Numbered from the stretch's first letter, positions 16,581 through 25,192 are shown. The stretch is 64,000 nt of DNA from JAXMCI01 sp046349435 (GCA_046349435.1 JAXMCI010000002.1:62001-126000); one strand, 5' to 3'. Numbers and translations are program-made. The notes: generated by a model not told the origin, from the letters alone.

Positions 16581-17717
16581 ATGGCCGGGCTCGGACCGAA
16601 CGAAGGGCTGGTCGGCGCTGCGGATGCGCGCCGCCGGCTTTCCACCCCGGCGCTGCTGGTGGATCTCGACGCGCTCGAGGCCAACATCGCCGCCATGGCG
16701 GCGCGCGCCGCCGCGGCCGGCGTGGCGCTGCGGCCGCACGTCAAGGCGCACAAATGCACGGCGGTGGCGCGGCGCCAGCTCGCCGCCGGCGCGGTCGGCC
16801 TGTCCTGCGCCACGCTGGGCGAGGCCGAGGCGATGGCCGGCGCCGGGCTGCCCGGCCTGCTGGTCACCTCGCCGGTGACCAGCCCGCCGATGCTGGGCCG
16901 GCTCGGCGCGCTGCTCGCCGGCGGCGCCGACCTCATGGTGGTGGCCGACCATCCGGCCAACGTCGCGGCGCTGGCGGCGCTGGCCGCGGGCGCCGGGCGC
17001 CGGCTGCGGATCCTGGTCGATCTCGATGTCGGGCAGCGGCGCACCGGCTGCGCCAGCGTCGAGGACGCGGCGGCGCTGGCCGCCGCCGTCGCGGCCTCGC
17101 CGACTCTCGAGTTCGCCGGCATCCAGGCCTATTACGGCCATCTGCAGCAGGTGCCGGCGGTGGCCGACCGGCGCGCGGCGGTGGCCGAGCAGACGGCGCG
17201 CATCCGGGCGCTGGCGGCGGCGCTGGCCGCCGCCGGGCGCGCGCCCGGCATCGTCAGCGGCGGCGGCACCGGCACGGCGCTCATCGACATGGGCGAGGGC
17301 GTCTTCACCGAGCTGCAGCCGGGCTCCTATCTCTTCCTCGACAGCTGCTACGGCCCGCTCGCCATGGGCGAGGCGGCCTCGCCCTTCCGCCCGTCGCTCT
17401 TCGTCGCCGCCGCCATCGTCACCGCCAACCGCCCGGGGCTCGCCATCTGCAACGCGGGCCTGAAGGCGCTCGCCACGGACAGCGGCCGCCCCGTGCCGGT
17501 GCGCGGCGCGCCGGCCGGCGCCACCTACCGCTTCATGGGCGACGAGCATGGCGCGATCGAGTTTGCCGCCGACGCGGCGGATGCGCCGGCGCTGGGTGCC
17601 ACGATCGAGCTGCTGGCCTCGCACTGCGATCCCACCGTCAACCTCCATGATCGCTTCCACGCGGTGCGCGGCGACCGGCTGGTCGAGATCTGGCCGATCG
17701 AGGCGCGCGGCCGCTGA
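16581..17717 (+). CDS. D-threonine aldolase / D-serine dehydratase-like PLP enzyme (DSD1 family)
   Basis: 378 residues. Alanine-racemase-like N-terminal barrel with the PLP-lysine motif RPHVKAHK (51-58), phosphate-binding glycine cluster SGGGTGTAL near 238, and the PF14031 C-terminal domain containing HCDPTVNLHD (348-357), where the His and neighbouring Cys/Asp bind the divalent metal. Family members cleave D-beta-hydroxy amino acids to glycine plus an aldehyde (D-threonine aldolase, 3-hydroxy-D-aspartate aldolase) or dehydrate D-serine. It starts 3 bp after the SDR stop. Paired with the DadA-like enzyme and RidA, it argues for D-amino acid or beta-hydroxy-amino acid chemistry in this island. 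A second PF14031-type protein is encoded at 32753-34051. Confidence 0.85.
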   Translation: MAGLGPNEGLVGAADARRRLSTPALLVDLDALEANIAAMAARAAAAGVALRPHVKAHKCTAVARRQLAAGAVGLSCATLGEAEAMAGAGLPGLLVTSPVTSPPMLGRLGALLAGGADLMVVADHPANVAALAALAAGAGRRLRILVDLDVGQRRTGCASVEDAAALAAAVAASPTLEFAGIQAYYGHLQQVPAVADRRAAVAEQTARIRALAAALAAAGRAPGIVSGGGTGTALIDMGEGVFTELQPGSYLFLDSCYGPLAMGEAASPFRPSLFVAAAIVTANRPGLAICNAGLKALATDSGRPVPVRGAPAGATYRFMGDEHGAIEFAADAADAPALGATIELLASHCDPTVNLHDRFHAVRGDRLVEIWPIEARGR

Positions 17718-17733
17718 CCCGCCGGAGCCCCGC

Positions 17734-18171
17734 ATGACCGAGCGACCCCGCAAGCAGGCCTTCCCCGGCGCGCCGCAGGTGCCGATCTCGCGCGCCGTGC
17801 GGGCCGGCGACTTCGTCTTCACCTCGGCCTATGGCGGCCACATCTTCGACCCGAAGGACGTCACCTTCGATGCCGACGGCAACGTGCTGGCCGACGGCAG
17901 CGGCCGCGAGGGCGCCAGCCTCGCCGAGCAGGTCCATGCCTGCTTCGGCATGATCCGGGATGCGCTGGCGGTGGCCGGCTGCACGCTCGACGACGTCGTC
18001 GACTGCCAGTGCTGGCTCGCCGACCGGCGCGACTTCGTCGCCTTCAACGAGATCTACCGGCAGTACTTCACCGCCGACCCGCCGACCCGCTCGGTGTTCC
18101 GGGCCGACTTCATGTTCGCCTGCAAGGTCGAGCTCAAGGTGGTGGCGTGGAAGCCGGTGGCGCCGTCATGA
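17734..18171 (+). CDS. RidA-family (YjgF/YER057c) enamine/imine deaminase-like protein
   Basis: 145 residues. ATG 17734 has GGAG at good spacing (GCCGGAGCCCCGC). RidA fold with the conserved arginine at R119 (TRSVF) and the glutamate E133 (CKVELKVVAW) that hold the imino-acid carboxylate and water in active members. A central insert (DPKDVTFDADGNVLADG) makes it longer than E. coli RidA (128 aa). RidA hydrolyses 2-aminoacrylate and other imines released by PLP enzymes. Next to a PLP aldolase/dehydratase and with a DadA-type enzyme opposite, imine clearance is a coherent role. It overlaps the next gene by ATGA. Confidence 0.85.
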   Translation: MTERPRKQAFPGAPQVPISRAVRAGDFVFTSAYGGHIFDPKDVTFDADGNVLADGSGREGASLAEQVHACFGMIRDALAVAGCTLDDVVDCQCWLADRRDFVAFNEIYRQYFTADPPTRSVFRADFMFACKVELKVVAWKPVAPS

Positions 18172-19091
18172 TCGCGGTGCCGCGCGACTGCGCCGTCACC
18201 ACGCTCGCCGCCGGCCGGCTGTCGGCCGGCATCGCGCCCGGCTGCGGCGCGCGCCTCGCCTTCCTGCAGCTGCGCCGCGGCGACGAGACCATCGACCTGC
18301 TGCGCCCGGCGAGCCCCGAGGCGCTCGCCGCCGGCGAGGCCTATGGCAGCTCGGGCTTTCCCCTGGTGCCCTATTCCGGGCCGATCTTCGGCGGCGGCTT
18401 CCACTGGGCCGGCAGCTTCCACCCGCTCGCCCGCAACTATCCCGGCGAGCCGGTCGCCACCCACGGCGAGGGCTGGATTTCGCCCTGGTCGGTGGAGACC
18501 GCGACGGTCGACCGGCTCACCCTGCGCCTCGACCACCGGCCGGCCCCGGGCCGCTTCCCCTTCGCCTACCGGGCGCTGCTCGACTACAGCCTCGACGAGG
18601 CCGGCCTCGAGGTCGCCCTGACGCTGGTCAACCGCGACTGGCGGCCGATGCCCGCGGGCTTCGGCTTCCACCCCTATTTCCCACGCCGGCCGGCGACGCG
18701 CCTGACCTTCGACGCCACCGGCCTGTGGCCGCCCGACGCGCCCGAGGCGGTCGGGCTGCCCTGCGGCCCGCTGCCGCCGGCGCTCGACTTCGCCCGCGGC
18801 CAGCCGGCCGACGAGACACTGATCGACCGCTGCTTCGAGGGCTGGGACGGCCGGGCGCTGATCGAGCAGCCCGACCAGGGCATCGCCGTCGAGCTCACCG
18901 CCGATGCCGCCTTCGGCAAGCTGCAGATCTACAGCGCCTGGGACTACCCCTATATCTGCGTCGAGCCGGTCTCCAACGCCAATGACGGCTTCAACCGCCT
19001 GGCCGCCGGCGTGCCCTGCCACGGCGTCGTGGCGCTCGACCCCGGCCGCAGGCTCGCCGGCCGCTTCCGCATCGCGCTGGCCGCGGGCTGA
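18168..19091 (+). CDS. Aldose 1-epimerase family protein
   Basis: 307 residues; ATG 18168 overlaps the RidA stop (ATGA). Galactose-mutarotase-like beta-sandwich with THGEGW (98-103) and GFHPYF (166-171), whose histidines act in ring opening, and the catalytic glutamate in YICVEPVSN (about residue 266). Members interconvert alpha and beta anomers of free sugars or act on sugar-like lactol substrates. Its place at the end of an operon with an SDR, a PLP aldolase and RidA, opposite an ApnL-family lactonase, indicates that the substrate of the pathway contains a sugar ring. Confidence 0.83.
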   Translation: MIAVPRDCAVTTLAAGRLSAGIAPGCGARLAFLQLRRGDETIDLLRPASPEALAAGEAYGSSGFPLVPYSGPIFGGGFHWAGSFHPLARNYPGEPVATHGEGWISPWSVETATVDRLTLRLDHRPAPGRFPFAYRALLDYSLDEAGLEVALTLVNRDWRPMPAGFGFHPYFPRRPATRLTFDATGLWPPDAPEAVGLPCGPLPPALDFARGQPADETLIDRCFEGWDGRALIEQPDQGIAVELTADAAFGKLQIYSAWDYPYICVEPVSNANDGFNRLAAGVPCHGVVALDPGRRLAGRFRIALAAG

Positions 19092-19206
19092 GGGCGCGCC
19101 CGGGCCGACGCCGGCCCGGCCTCGACGCGGGTGACGCGCCGCGTTCGCCGCGCGCGGCACCGTTCAATTGTGCTGCACGCGGCTTGAGGCCCCGCTAGTA
19201 TCAGGC

Positions 19207-19641
19207 ATGGGCTCGCGGGGGCAGGGCGGTCGGGCGCGGTGCGCGGGGTGGGTGCCGAAGCTCGGTCGGCTCGGCGCCATCCTGGCGCTGGCGGTGCAGC
19301 TGCTGCTGCCCGCGATGGCAGTATCCCCGGCGTCGGCGCCGGCCCCGGCAGTGCTGGCGCAGGCGGCGGCTCTTTGGGGCGACGGATCGCTTTGCCTGAT
19401 CGGCCAGGGGCGCCGGAGCGATGGCGGGCCGGCGCCTCTCGCGCATCACGATGCCTGTGCGGCCTGCTGCATGCTGCACCAGGCGGCGGCGCTGCCGCCG
19501 CCAGCGGATGGGCCGCGACTCGCGCCGCGGTTGCCGGTCGCGATCGCCTACCTCGCCGTCGCGCACGACGCCGTCCGGCCGCGCCCGACCTCTCCCGCCC
19601 AGCCGCGCGCCCCACCTGCCGGGTTGATCGAAGCGGCCTGA
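19207..19641 (+). CDS. DUF2946-like small secreted cysteine/histidine protein
   Basis: 144 residues from ATG 19207; an earlier ATG at 19168 would add an improbable extension ahead of the signal sequence. One hydrophobic segment (LGRLGAILALAVQLLLPAMAV, residues 19-39) acts as a signal peptide or anchor. The remainder is Ala/Pro-rich with a His/Cys cluster HHDACAACCMLHQ at 80-92 that could bind a metal. The layout (N-terminal hydrophobic helix, then H-x-x-C-x-x-C followed by LPP) resembles DUF2946 (PF11162), whose function is unknown and which is often near metal or TonB genes. It precedes a DUF1636 gene and a peptide/nickel-family importer. Confidence 0.55.
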   Translation: MGSRGQGGRARCAGWVPKLGRLGAILALAVQLLLPAMAVSPASAPAPAVLAQAAALWGDGSLCLIGQGRRSDGGPAPLAHHDACAACCMLHQAAALPPPADGPRLAPRLPVAIAYLAVAHDAVRPRPTSPAQPRAPPAGLIEAA

Positions 19642-19814
19642 GCCGGGCGTCGTCGTCGACGCCGTCCCTCATGCAATGAGCCGTTCCGGGCCTGCGGGCT
19701 CGGACGCCATGATCGCGGCTTTGCCATGACCGAACCGAGGCTGGCGGCCGTCGTCCGGCGACCGCCGCGGCGGCGTGCCCTGGTGCCTGGACAGCGCTCC
19801 GGCCGGCACCGGCG

Positions 19815-20249
19815 ATGATCGCCGATCTGCATGTCTGCACCGGCTGCAGGGACCGCGACCGCGGACGCCGCAAGGCTGGCCTCGGCGGCGGGCCGGTCCT
19901 GCTGGCCGCGGTGCGGGCGGAGATCGGCCGCCGGCTGCCGGAGGCCGGCATCGAGGTGGTGGGCCATGACTGCCTCGGAGCCTGCCTTCGCCGCGGCCGG
20001 GCCTCGATCGCCGGCCCCGGGCGCTGGAGCTGGCTGTTCGCCGGTCTCGATGCGGACACCGACGTCCCGGCGCTCTGCGATTTCACCCGGCGCTGGCTGG
20101 CCGCGCCGGACGGGCTCGTCGCCAAGGCCGATCGGGGCGCCACCCTGCGTCCGAAGATCCTGGGCCGCGTACCGCCGCTGCGAGCGCCGGGCCCGGACGC
20201 CCGAACCCATCCAATGCACCCCCCATCCAAGGAAGAGAGAGAACCATGA
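19815..20249 (+). CDS. DUF1636 family predicted metal-binding protein
   Basis: 144 residues, ATG 19815. Ferredoxin-like thioredoxin-fold pattern: C8 and C11 in VCTGC, then C53 and C57 in HDCLGACLRRG, with W72/W74 (RWSWLF) beyond. DUF1636 (PF07845) proteins are annotated as predicted metal-binding and often lie beside cobalamin or metal-uptake genes. The C-terminal 25 residues are charged and proline-rich, and the gene end overlaps the next start by four bases (20246-20249), so it is coupled to the binding-protein gene. An electron or metal handling role next to an importer is an inference. Confidence 0.7.
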   Translation: MIADLHVCTGCRDRDRGRRKAGLGGGPVLLAAVRAEIGRRLPEAGIEVVGHDCLGACLRRGRASIAGPGRWSWLFAGLDADTDVPALCDFTRRWLAAPDGLVAKADRGATLRPKILGRVPPLRAPGPDARTHPMHPPSKEEREP

Positions 20250-21796
20250 TCACGACCAAGATGAGCCGCCGCCGCCTGCTCGGCGCCGGCGCCGCCGCGC
20301 TCTGCACGCCGATGCTCGTTCGCCGCGCCATGGCCGATGTCCCGGCGCTGCGCGTCGCCTTCGGCAAGGACCGCTACAACATGGACGACAAGAACTTCAC
20401 CTTCACCTTGCGGGGCCCGTCTACCGGCATTGCGGAGGGTGTGGTGGCGCCCGGCGGCGACTACTTTCCGGTCCCCAACCTCTTCGTCCGCTGGACGGTC
20501 GCCGATGGTCTCTACCGGGCGGACATCCGCCCGGGGGTCACCTTCCACGACGGCACTCCCCTCGATGCCGCCGCGATGGTCAAGAGCCTCGCCTACGTCA
20601 CCCAGAGCTTCATCGGCCTCGACCAGGCCAGCGTCAAGGCGACCGGTCCGATGTCCCTGGAGTTTCGTTCCAAGAGCGGCAGCCTGCTGATGATCGAGAA
20701 CATGGCCCATCGCATGGGCGCGATCTTCGACACGGCAGTCGACCGCAAGGTCCGCCCGACCGGGACCGGGCCGTACAAGTTCGTCCGCTACGAGCCTCAG
20801 GTCTCGATCGAGGTCGAGCGCAACGAGGCCTATTGGGGCAGCAAGCCGCGGAACCAGCGGGTGCTGTACCGCTTCGTTCCGGATTCGCAGGCGCGGCTCA
20901 TCGCGCTGCTCAAGGGCGAGATCGACATCATCGGCGAGGCCGATCCGCAGCTGCTGCTCTCGCTGCCGCCTGACGGCAAGTACGAGGTGCACACCTCCCG
21001 GCCGGTGCAGTACGTCGCCCTGCTCGTCAACATCCACGGCGAGGCGCCCTTCGCCAAGCTGCAGGACCGGCGGCTGCGCGAGGCCATCGCCTATGCCATC
21101 GACCGGGAGGCGATCGCCCGGGTGATGTTCCTCGGCAAGGGCGTGCCGGCGAAGGGAATCCTCCCGGGCTGGATGTTCGGCCTGGGCGACGACAGCGTGA
21201 CCGGCTTCGGCTACGACCGCGCCAAGGCGGAGAGCCTGCTCGATCAGGCGGGCTGGACGCGCAGCGGCGACGGCACCCGGCAGAAGGGCGGCGAGGCACT
21301 GCGGATCCGCCTGGTGGCCGCCTATCCCTATGTGTCCTGGGTCAAGCCGATGCCGGAGATGCTGCAGCAGATGCTGAAGGCGGTGGGCATCGACGTCGAG
21401 CTCGTGGAAACCGACGATGATGGCGTCTACTACGACCAGTACATGAAGCGTGGCCAGGCCGACCTCTTCATGGAGATTGCCTCGAACAACAACAGCGATC
21501 CCACCTATCTCCTCTACAACCTCTATCATTCTCGGAGCGCCTGGCTCGATGACGGCTACAAGTACACGGTGGTCGGACCGGAGTTCGACCGGGCCCTGGA
21601 CAGGGCGCGGGCGACGACCGACAGGGCGGTGATCGTGGCGGAGGTCCGTAAGGCGCATCGGCTGCTCATCGACGAGGTGATCGCCACCATCCCGATCCTG
21701 ATGACCCCCAACTTCGCGGTATCGCGACCCGGAATCACGGTCCCGATGTTCGAGCACAGGGACTACATCCCGTGGGGTGACGCGGTGCTCGCCTGA
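20246..21796 (+). CDS. Peptide/nickel-type ABC transporter substrate-binding protein (SBP_bac_5), Tat signal
   Basis: 516 residues. ATG 20246 with AAGGAAGAGAGAGAACC upstream. Tat-type signal SRRRLLGAGAAALCTPMLVRRAMA. Family 5 binding-protein marks: GLYRADIRPGVTFHDGTPLDAAAMVKS, GTGPYKFVRYEP, NEAYWG, LREAIAYAIDRE, FMEIASNNNSDPTYLLYN. This family delivers dipeptides, nickel chelates, glutathione, glycosides and other compounds. The two cysteine proteins upstream suggest a metal or metal-chelate ligand, but the sequence does not show histidines specific to NikA. First transporter gene of a complete rightward cassette (SBP, two permeases, two ATPases). Confidence 0.88.
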   Translation: MITTKMSRRRLLGAGAAALCTPMLVRRAMADVPALRVAFGKDRYNMDDKNFTFTLRGPSTGIAEGVVAPGGDYFPVPNLFVRWTVADGLYRADIRPGVTFHDGTPLDAAAMVKSLAYVTQSFIGLDQASVKATGPMSLEFRSKSGSLLMIENMAHRMGAIFDTAVDRKVRPTGTGPYKFVRYEPQVSIEVERNEAYWGSKPRNQRVLYRFVPDSQARLIALLKGEIDIIGEADPQLLLSLPPDGKYEVHTSRPVQYVALLVNIHGEAPFAKLQDRRLREAIAYAIDREAIARVMFLGKGVPAKGILPGWMFGLGDDSVTGFGYDRAKAESLLDQAGWTRSGDGTRQKGGEALRIRLVAAYPYVSWVKPMPEMLQQMLKAVGIDVELVETDDDGVYYDQYMKRGQADLFMEIASNNNSDPTYLLYNLYHSRSAWLDDGYKYTVVGPEFDRALDRARATTDRAVIVAEVRKAHRLLIDEVIATIPILMTPNFAVSRPGITVPMFEHRDYIPWGDAVLA

Positions 21797-21858
21797 GGGA
21801 GGACGGCCTCGGGCGCTTCGTCGCCCGAGGCCGATCCGCTGTCGCAAGACCGGCATCC

Positions 21859-22803
21859 ATGCTGCAACTCATCGCCCGGCGCCTGGCGCTGCTTCCGGTG
21901 ACGCTCCTCGGGCTGGCGCTGTTCGCCTTCCTGGTCATCAACCTCGCTCCGGGCGATCCGGTGACGATGGAGTTGCGGCGGATGGGCGTCGAGTACAGCG
22001 CGGCGAGCATCGATGAGCTGCGCCGGGAGCACGGCCTGGACCGGCCGCTCCCGGTGCGCTTCGTGGCCTGGACGGGCCGCGCCCTGGCGCTCGACTTCGG
22101 CCGCTCCTTCACCTCCGGGCGAGCAGTCTCGCAGGAGATCGTGCGGGCCCTCGGGCGCACCCTCTGCCTGGCGCTCGCCGCCTTCGTTCTCGGGCTGGCC
22201 GTGGCGCTCGCCCTCGGCCTGGCGGCCGCCCTAGGCGGACGGCTGGCCGATGCAGCGGGCCGCGGTGCCGCCATCCTGCTGAGCGCTCTCCCGAGCTACT
22301 GGCTCGCGCTGCTGCTCCTGTATGTCTTCTCGCTGCGGCTCGGCTGGACCAAGGTGATCGGCGACGGCCGGCCCGACGACGTCGTGCTGCCGGCGCTGAC
22401 CCTGGCCCTGCTCCTCGGCGCCACCCAGGCGCGCGTCGTGCAGGAGCGCGTGCTCCAGGTCATGGCCGAGCCCCACATCCGCTTCGCATTGATCAAGGGC
22501 ATGCCGCGCGGCCTCATCGTCCGCCGCCACGTGCTGAAGAACGCGCTCCTGCCGCTGATCAACCTCGGCGGCACCGCCTTTGGATATCTGCTCGGTGGCT
22601 CGGTCGTGGTGGAGACGATCTTCGGCTGGCCCGGGCTCGGCAACCTCGTGATCAAGGCGATCGGCGATCGCGACTTCCCGATGCTGCAGGCCTACCTCGT
22701 TCTCGTCGGCGTCACCTACCTGATGGTCAGCTTCGCCGCCGACATCCTGGCGATCCTGCTGGATGCGCGGCTGCGCCGCGGGCTCGAGCGCCGTGACGCC
22801 TGA
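21859..22803 (+). CDS. ABC transporter permease, DppB/NikB type
   Basis: 314 residues. Starts MLQLIARRLALLPVTLLGLALFAFLVINLAPGDPV, the standard DppB opening (first TM then the APGDP turn). Conserved DppB features follow: REHGLDRPLPVRF, ALDFGRSF, and the ATPase-coupling loop (RFALIKGMPRGLIVRRHVLKNALLPLI), then GGSVVVETIFGWPGLG. Lies 62 bp after the binding-protein gene and overlaps the start of the second permease. Forms the inner-membrane channel with the DppC-type permease. Confidence 0.9.
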   Translation: MLQLIARRLALLPVTLLGLALFAFLVINLAPGDPVTMELRRMGVEYSAASIDELRREHGLDRPLPVRFVAWTGRALALDFGRSFTSGRAVSQEIVRALGRTLCLALAAFVLGLAVALALGLAAALGGRLADAAGRGAAILLSALPSYWLALLLLYVFSLRLGWTKVIGDGRPDDVVLPALTLALLLGATQARVVQERVLQVMAEPHIRFALIKGMPRGLIVRRHVLKNALLPLINLGGTAFGYLLGGSVVVETIFGWPGLGNLVIKAIGDRDFPMLQAYLVLVGVTYLMVSFAADILAILLDARLRRGLERRDA

Positions 22804-23650
22804 GCTTCGGGTCGGGTCCCGGCCGGCGCAATGGCGTCCGGGCGGGCTGCCCCTGATCGCAGGCTTCGGCCTTCTCGCCGCGCTCGCCGCGCTTGCGATC
22901 CTCGGGCCCGTCCTGGCGCCCCACGATCCCGAGGCGATGGATCTCGCGCGCCGTCTGGCGCCACCCGGCGGCGCCTATCCGCTCGGGACCGATCAGCTCG
23001 GGCGGTGCGTTCTCTCGCGCCTGCTCTTCGCCGCCCGCATCTCGCTCGGCTGGACCCTGCTCAGCGTCGCTGTCATCGCCGCGCTCGGGACGCTGGTGGG
23101 GCTGATCGCCGTGACCGCCAGGGGCTGGGTCGACCACCTGCTGATGCGGATCGTCGACGTCTTCCTCGCCTGCCCGACGCTGGTCCTCTGCCTTGCCATC
23201 GTCGGCTTCCTCGGGCCTTCGCTGGCCGCCGCCATCGGCGGCGTGATCCTCGCCTGGTGGGCCGGCTATGCACGCTTCGTGCGCGGTGTCGCCGCCGGGG
23301 CGATGGAGCAGGACTACGTCGCGGCTTCGCGCCTGGTCGGCACGCCGGGCTGGCGCATCCTGCTCCGGCATGTCCTGCCGCAGATCGCCGCGCCGCTCAT
23401 GGTGCTGGTCAGCCTCGATTTCGGCGGCGTGCTGCTGGCGCTGTCGACGCTCGGCTTCCTCGGTATCGGCGTGCAGCCGCCGACGCCGGAATGGGGAGCC
23501 ATGCTGGCCGAGGCGCGCCACTACATCCTTCAGGCGCCGCACCTTCTCTGGGTGCCCGGTGCCGCCACCGCGATCTCCGTCCTGGCCTGCAACCTGGTCG
23601 GCGACGGCCTGCGCGACCGCCTCGGCCTGCACGGGACGAGGCCGCAGTGA
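22793..23650 (+). CDS. ABC transporter permease, DppC/NikC type
   Basis: 285 residues from GTG 22793, which overlaps the end of the DppB-type gene; an ATG at 22763 would extend the overlap and is less likely. DppC marks: LAPHDPEAMDLARRLAPPG, YPLGTDQLGRCVLSRLLFAARISL, coupling loop QDYVAASRLVGTPGWRILLRHVLPQ, and FLGIGVQPPTPEWGAMLAEA. The last codon overlaps the ATPase GTG start. Partner of the DppB-type permease. Confidence 0.9.
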   Translation: MTPELRVGSRPAQWRPGGLPLIAGFGLLAALAALAILGPVLAPHDPEAMDLARRLAPPGGAYPLGTDQLGRCVLSRLLFAARISLGWTLLSVAVIAALGTLVGLIAVTARGWVDHLLMRIVDVFLACPTLVLCLAIVGFLGPSLAAAIGGVILAWWAGYARFVRGVAAGAMEQDYVAASRLVGTPGWRILLRHVLPQIAAPLMVLVSLDFGGVLLALSTLGFLGIGVQPPTPEWGAMLAEARHYILQAPHLLWVPGAATAISVLACNLVGDGLRDRLGLHGTRPQ

Positions 23651-24414
23651 GCCTGATGGAGATCGACGCGCTCTGCGTGACGGCGGCCGGGGGAGCCACG
23701 CTGGTCGACCGCCTTTCCCTCGCCCTCGAGGCGGGACGCCCGCTTGGCCTGGTCGGGCCGAGCGGCTGCGGCAAGACCATGACGGTTGCTGCGATCCTCG
23801 GCCTGCCGCCACCGGGGGTGCGCGTCACCGGCGGCAGCATCCGGCTTGCCGGCCGGCCGCGACCGCGGCTCGGGCGCGACATCTTCGCGATCCCGCAGGA
23901 TGCCGGCGGCGCGCTCGATCCGACGATGATCTGCCTCGATCAGGTGGCAGAGATCTACCGGGTGCACGAGAAGCTCGGGCGCGATGCTGCCAGAGTTGCG
24001 GCACGCGATGTCCTGGCGCAGGTCGGCCTCGACGCCGGCAGCGCGCGCCGCTATCCGGCCGAGCTCTCCGGCGGCATGCGCCAGCGCGTCACGATTGCCA
24101 TGGCGCTGGCGCTGCGGCCGCTGGTCCTGGTGGCCGACGAGCCGACCACGGGTCTCGACACGCTCGTCCAGCGCTCGATACTCGACCTGATGGAGCGCCA
24201 TGCCGGAGCGCTCGGCCAGGGCCTGCTGCTCATCAGCCACGATCTGCGGGTGGTGACGCGGCTGTGCCCGGAGGTCGCCGTGATGGCGCAGGGCCGCATC
24301 GTCGATTGCCTGCCGGCGTCCCGGCTCGCCGCTGAGGCGACCAGCGTCCACACCCGGGCGCTTCTCGCCGCCCATCATCGCCTCTCCGGAGCCGCCCGTG
24401 CTCGAGGCGCTTGA
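23647..24414 (+). CDS. ABC transporter ATP-binding protein, DppD/NikD type
   Basis: 255 residues from GTG 23647 (GTGA overlap); ATG 23656 is a near alternative. Walker A GPSGCGKT, Q-loop AIPQDAGGALDP, signature LSGGMRQRV, Walker B LVLVADEPT, H-loop LLISHDLRV. It is shorter than typical DppD (about 320 aa) because the C-terminal oligopeptide/dipeptide extension with its Fe-S cysteines is missing, as in NikD-type subunits. Pairs with the second ATPase. Its tail overlaps the next gene by 17 bp. Confidence 0.88.
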   Translation: MSLMEIDALCVTAAGGATLVDRLSLALEAGRPLGLVGPSGCGKTMTVAAILGLPPPGVRVTGGSIRLAGRPRPRLGRDIFAIPQDAGGALDPTMICLDQVAEIYRVHEKLGRDAARVAARDVLAQVGLDAGSARRYPAELSGGMRQRVTIAMALALRPLVLVADEPTTGLDTLVQRSILDLMERHAGALGQGLLLISHDLRVVTRLCPEVAVMAQGRIVDCLPASRLAAEATSVHTRALLAAHHRLSGAARARGA

Positions 24415-25192
24415 CCTGCACCGCCGCTATCGGCACCGCCGCGTCCACGCGCTGGGCGGCGTCAGCCTGGCAGTGCGCAAGGGCGGGCGCCTCGGCATCG
24501 TCGGTCCGAGCGGCTCGGGCAAGTCGACGCTGGCGCGCTGCCTGGTCGGCCTGGAGCGGCCCGATGCGGGGGAGATCCGGCTCGACGGCCGGCGCCTGGG
24601 TCGGCGAGGCGCCGAGCCGCGGCGGCACTGGGTCCGGCGCGTGCAGATGATCTGGCAGGAGCCGCGCGCCGCCCTGTCGCCGTTCGTCGATGTCGGGACC
24701 ACGATCGGAGAGCCGCTGGAGAACTTCGCCACCGTTTCCCGCGCCGAGCGTGCCGACCGCGTGGCGGCGCTCATGGAGGCGGTCGGGCTTTCGCCGGGCC
24801 TCATGGTTCGACGTCCGGCCGGCTTGAGCGGCGGCCAGTGCCAGCGCGTGGTCATCGCCCGCGCCCTGGCGGCCACCCCGGACTATCTCGTCTGCGACGA
24901 GCCGCTCTCCGCGCTCGACTGCACGACCCAGGCCCAGATCCTCGATCTCCTCGATCGCCTCACCGCCGAGCTCGGGCTGGCGGTCATCCTCATCAGCCAC
25001 GATCTGGCCGTGCTCCGCGGCTTCGTCGAGGAGGTGGCCGTCCTGGCCGATGGCCGGATCGTCGAGCGGGGCCCGGCGGCCATCCTGGACCACCCGCAGC
25101 ATCCGGTGACCCGGGCCCTCAAGGCCGCCGAGCTCGTTCCGGAACTCGGTCCGCCGGCAACCGGCACGAACCCGCCTCGGCCCGCGGGTTGA
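24398..25192 (+). CDS. ABC transporter ATP-binding protein, DppF/NikE type
   Basis: 264 residues, GTG start at 24398 inside the end of the previous ATPase gene. Walker A GPSGSGKST, Q-loop MIWQEPRAALSP, signature LSGGQCQRV (Cys in place of the usual Arg/Lys), Walker B YLVCDEPLSALD, H-loop ILISHDLAVLRG, C-terminal HPQHPVTRALKAA typical of the oligopeptide/nickel ATPases. It completes the five-gene importer. Its 3' end overlaps by about 74 bp the convergent alpha/beta hydrolase gene if that frame is used to its stop. Confidence 0.88.
   Translation: MLEALDLHRRYRHRRVHALGGVSLAVRKGGRLGIVGPSGSGKSTLARCLVGLERPDAGEIRLDGRRLGRRGAEPRRHWVRRVQMIWQEPRAALSPFVDVGTTIGEPLENFATVSRAERADRVAALMEAVGLSPGLMVRRPAGLSGGQCQRVVIARALAATPDYLVCDEPLSALDCTTQAQILDLLDRLTAELGLAVILISHDLAVLRGFVEEVAVLADGRIVERGPAAILDHPQHPVTRALKAAELVPELGPPATGTNPPRPAG

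Noticed and set aside
19091..19815. Searched for a cobalamin or nickel riboswitch ahead of the DUF2946/DUF1636/importer genes
   Set aside because: No B12-box-like AGYCAGGAGACCTGCC sequence and no NikR-type spaced repeat recognised.
18950..21856. 968-codon open frame on the minus strand opposite the aldose epimerase, DUF and binding-protein genes
   Set aside because: Arginine/proline/histidine-rich translation with no family pattern; it is the antisense shadow of well-supported plus-strand genes in very GC-rich DNA.
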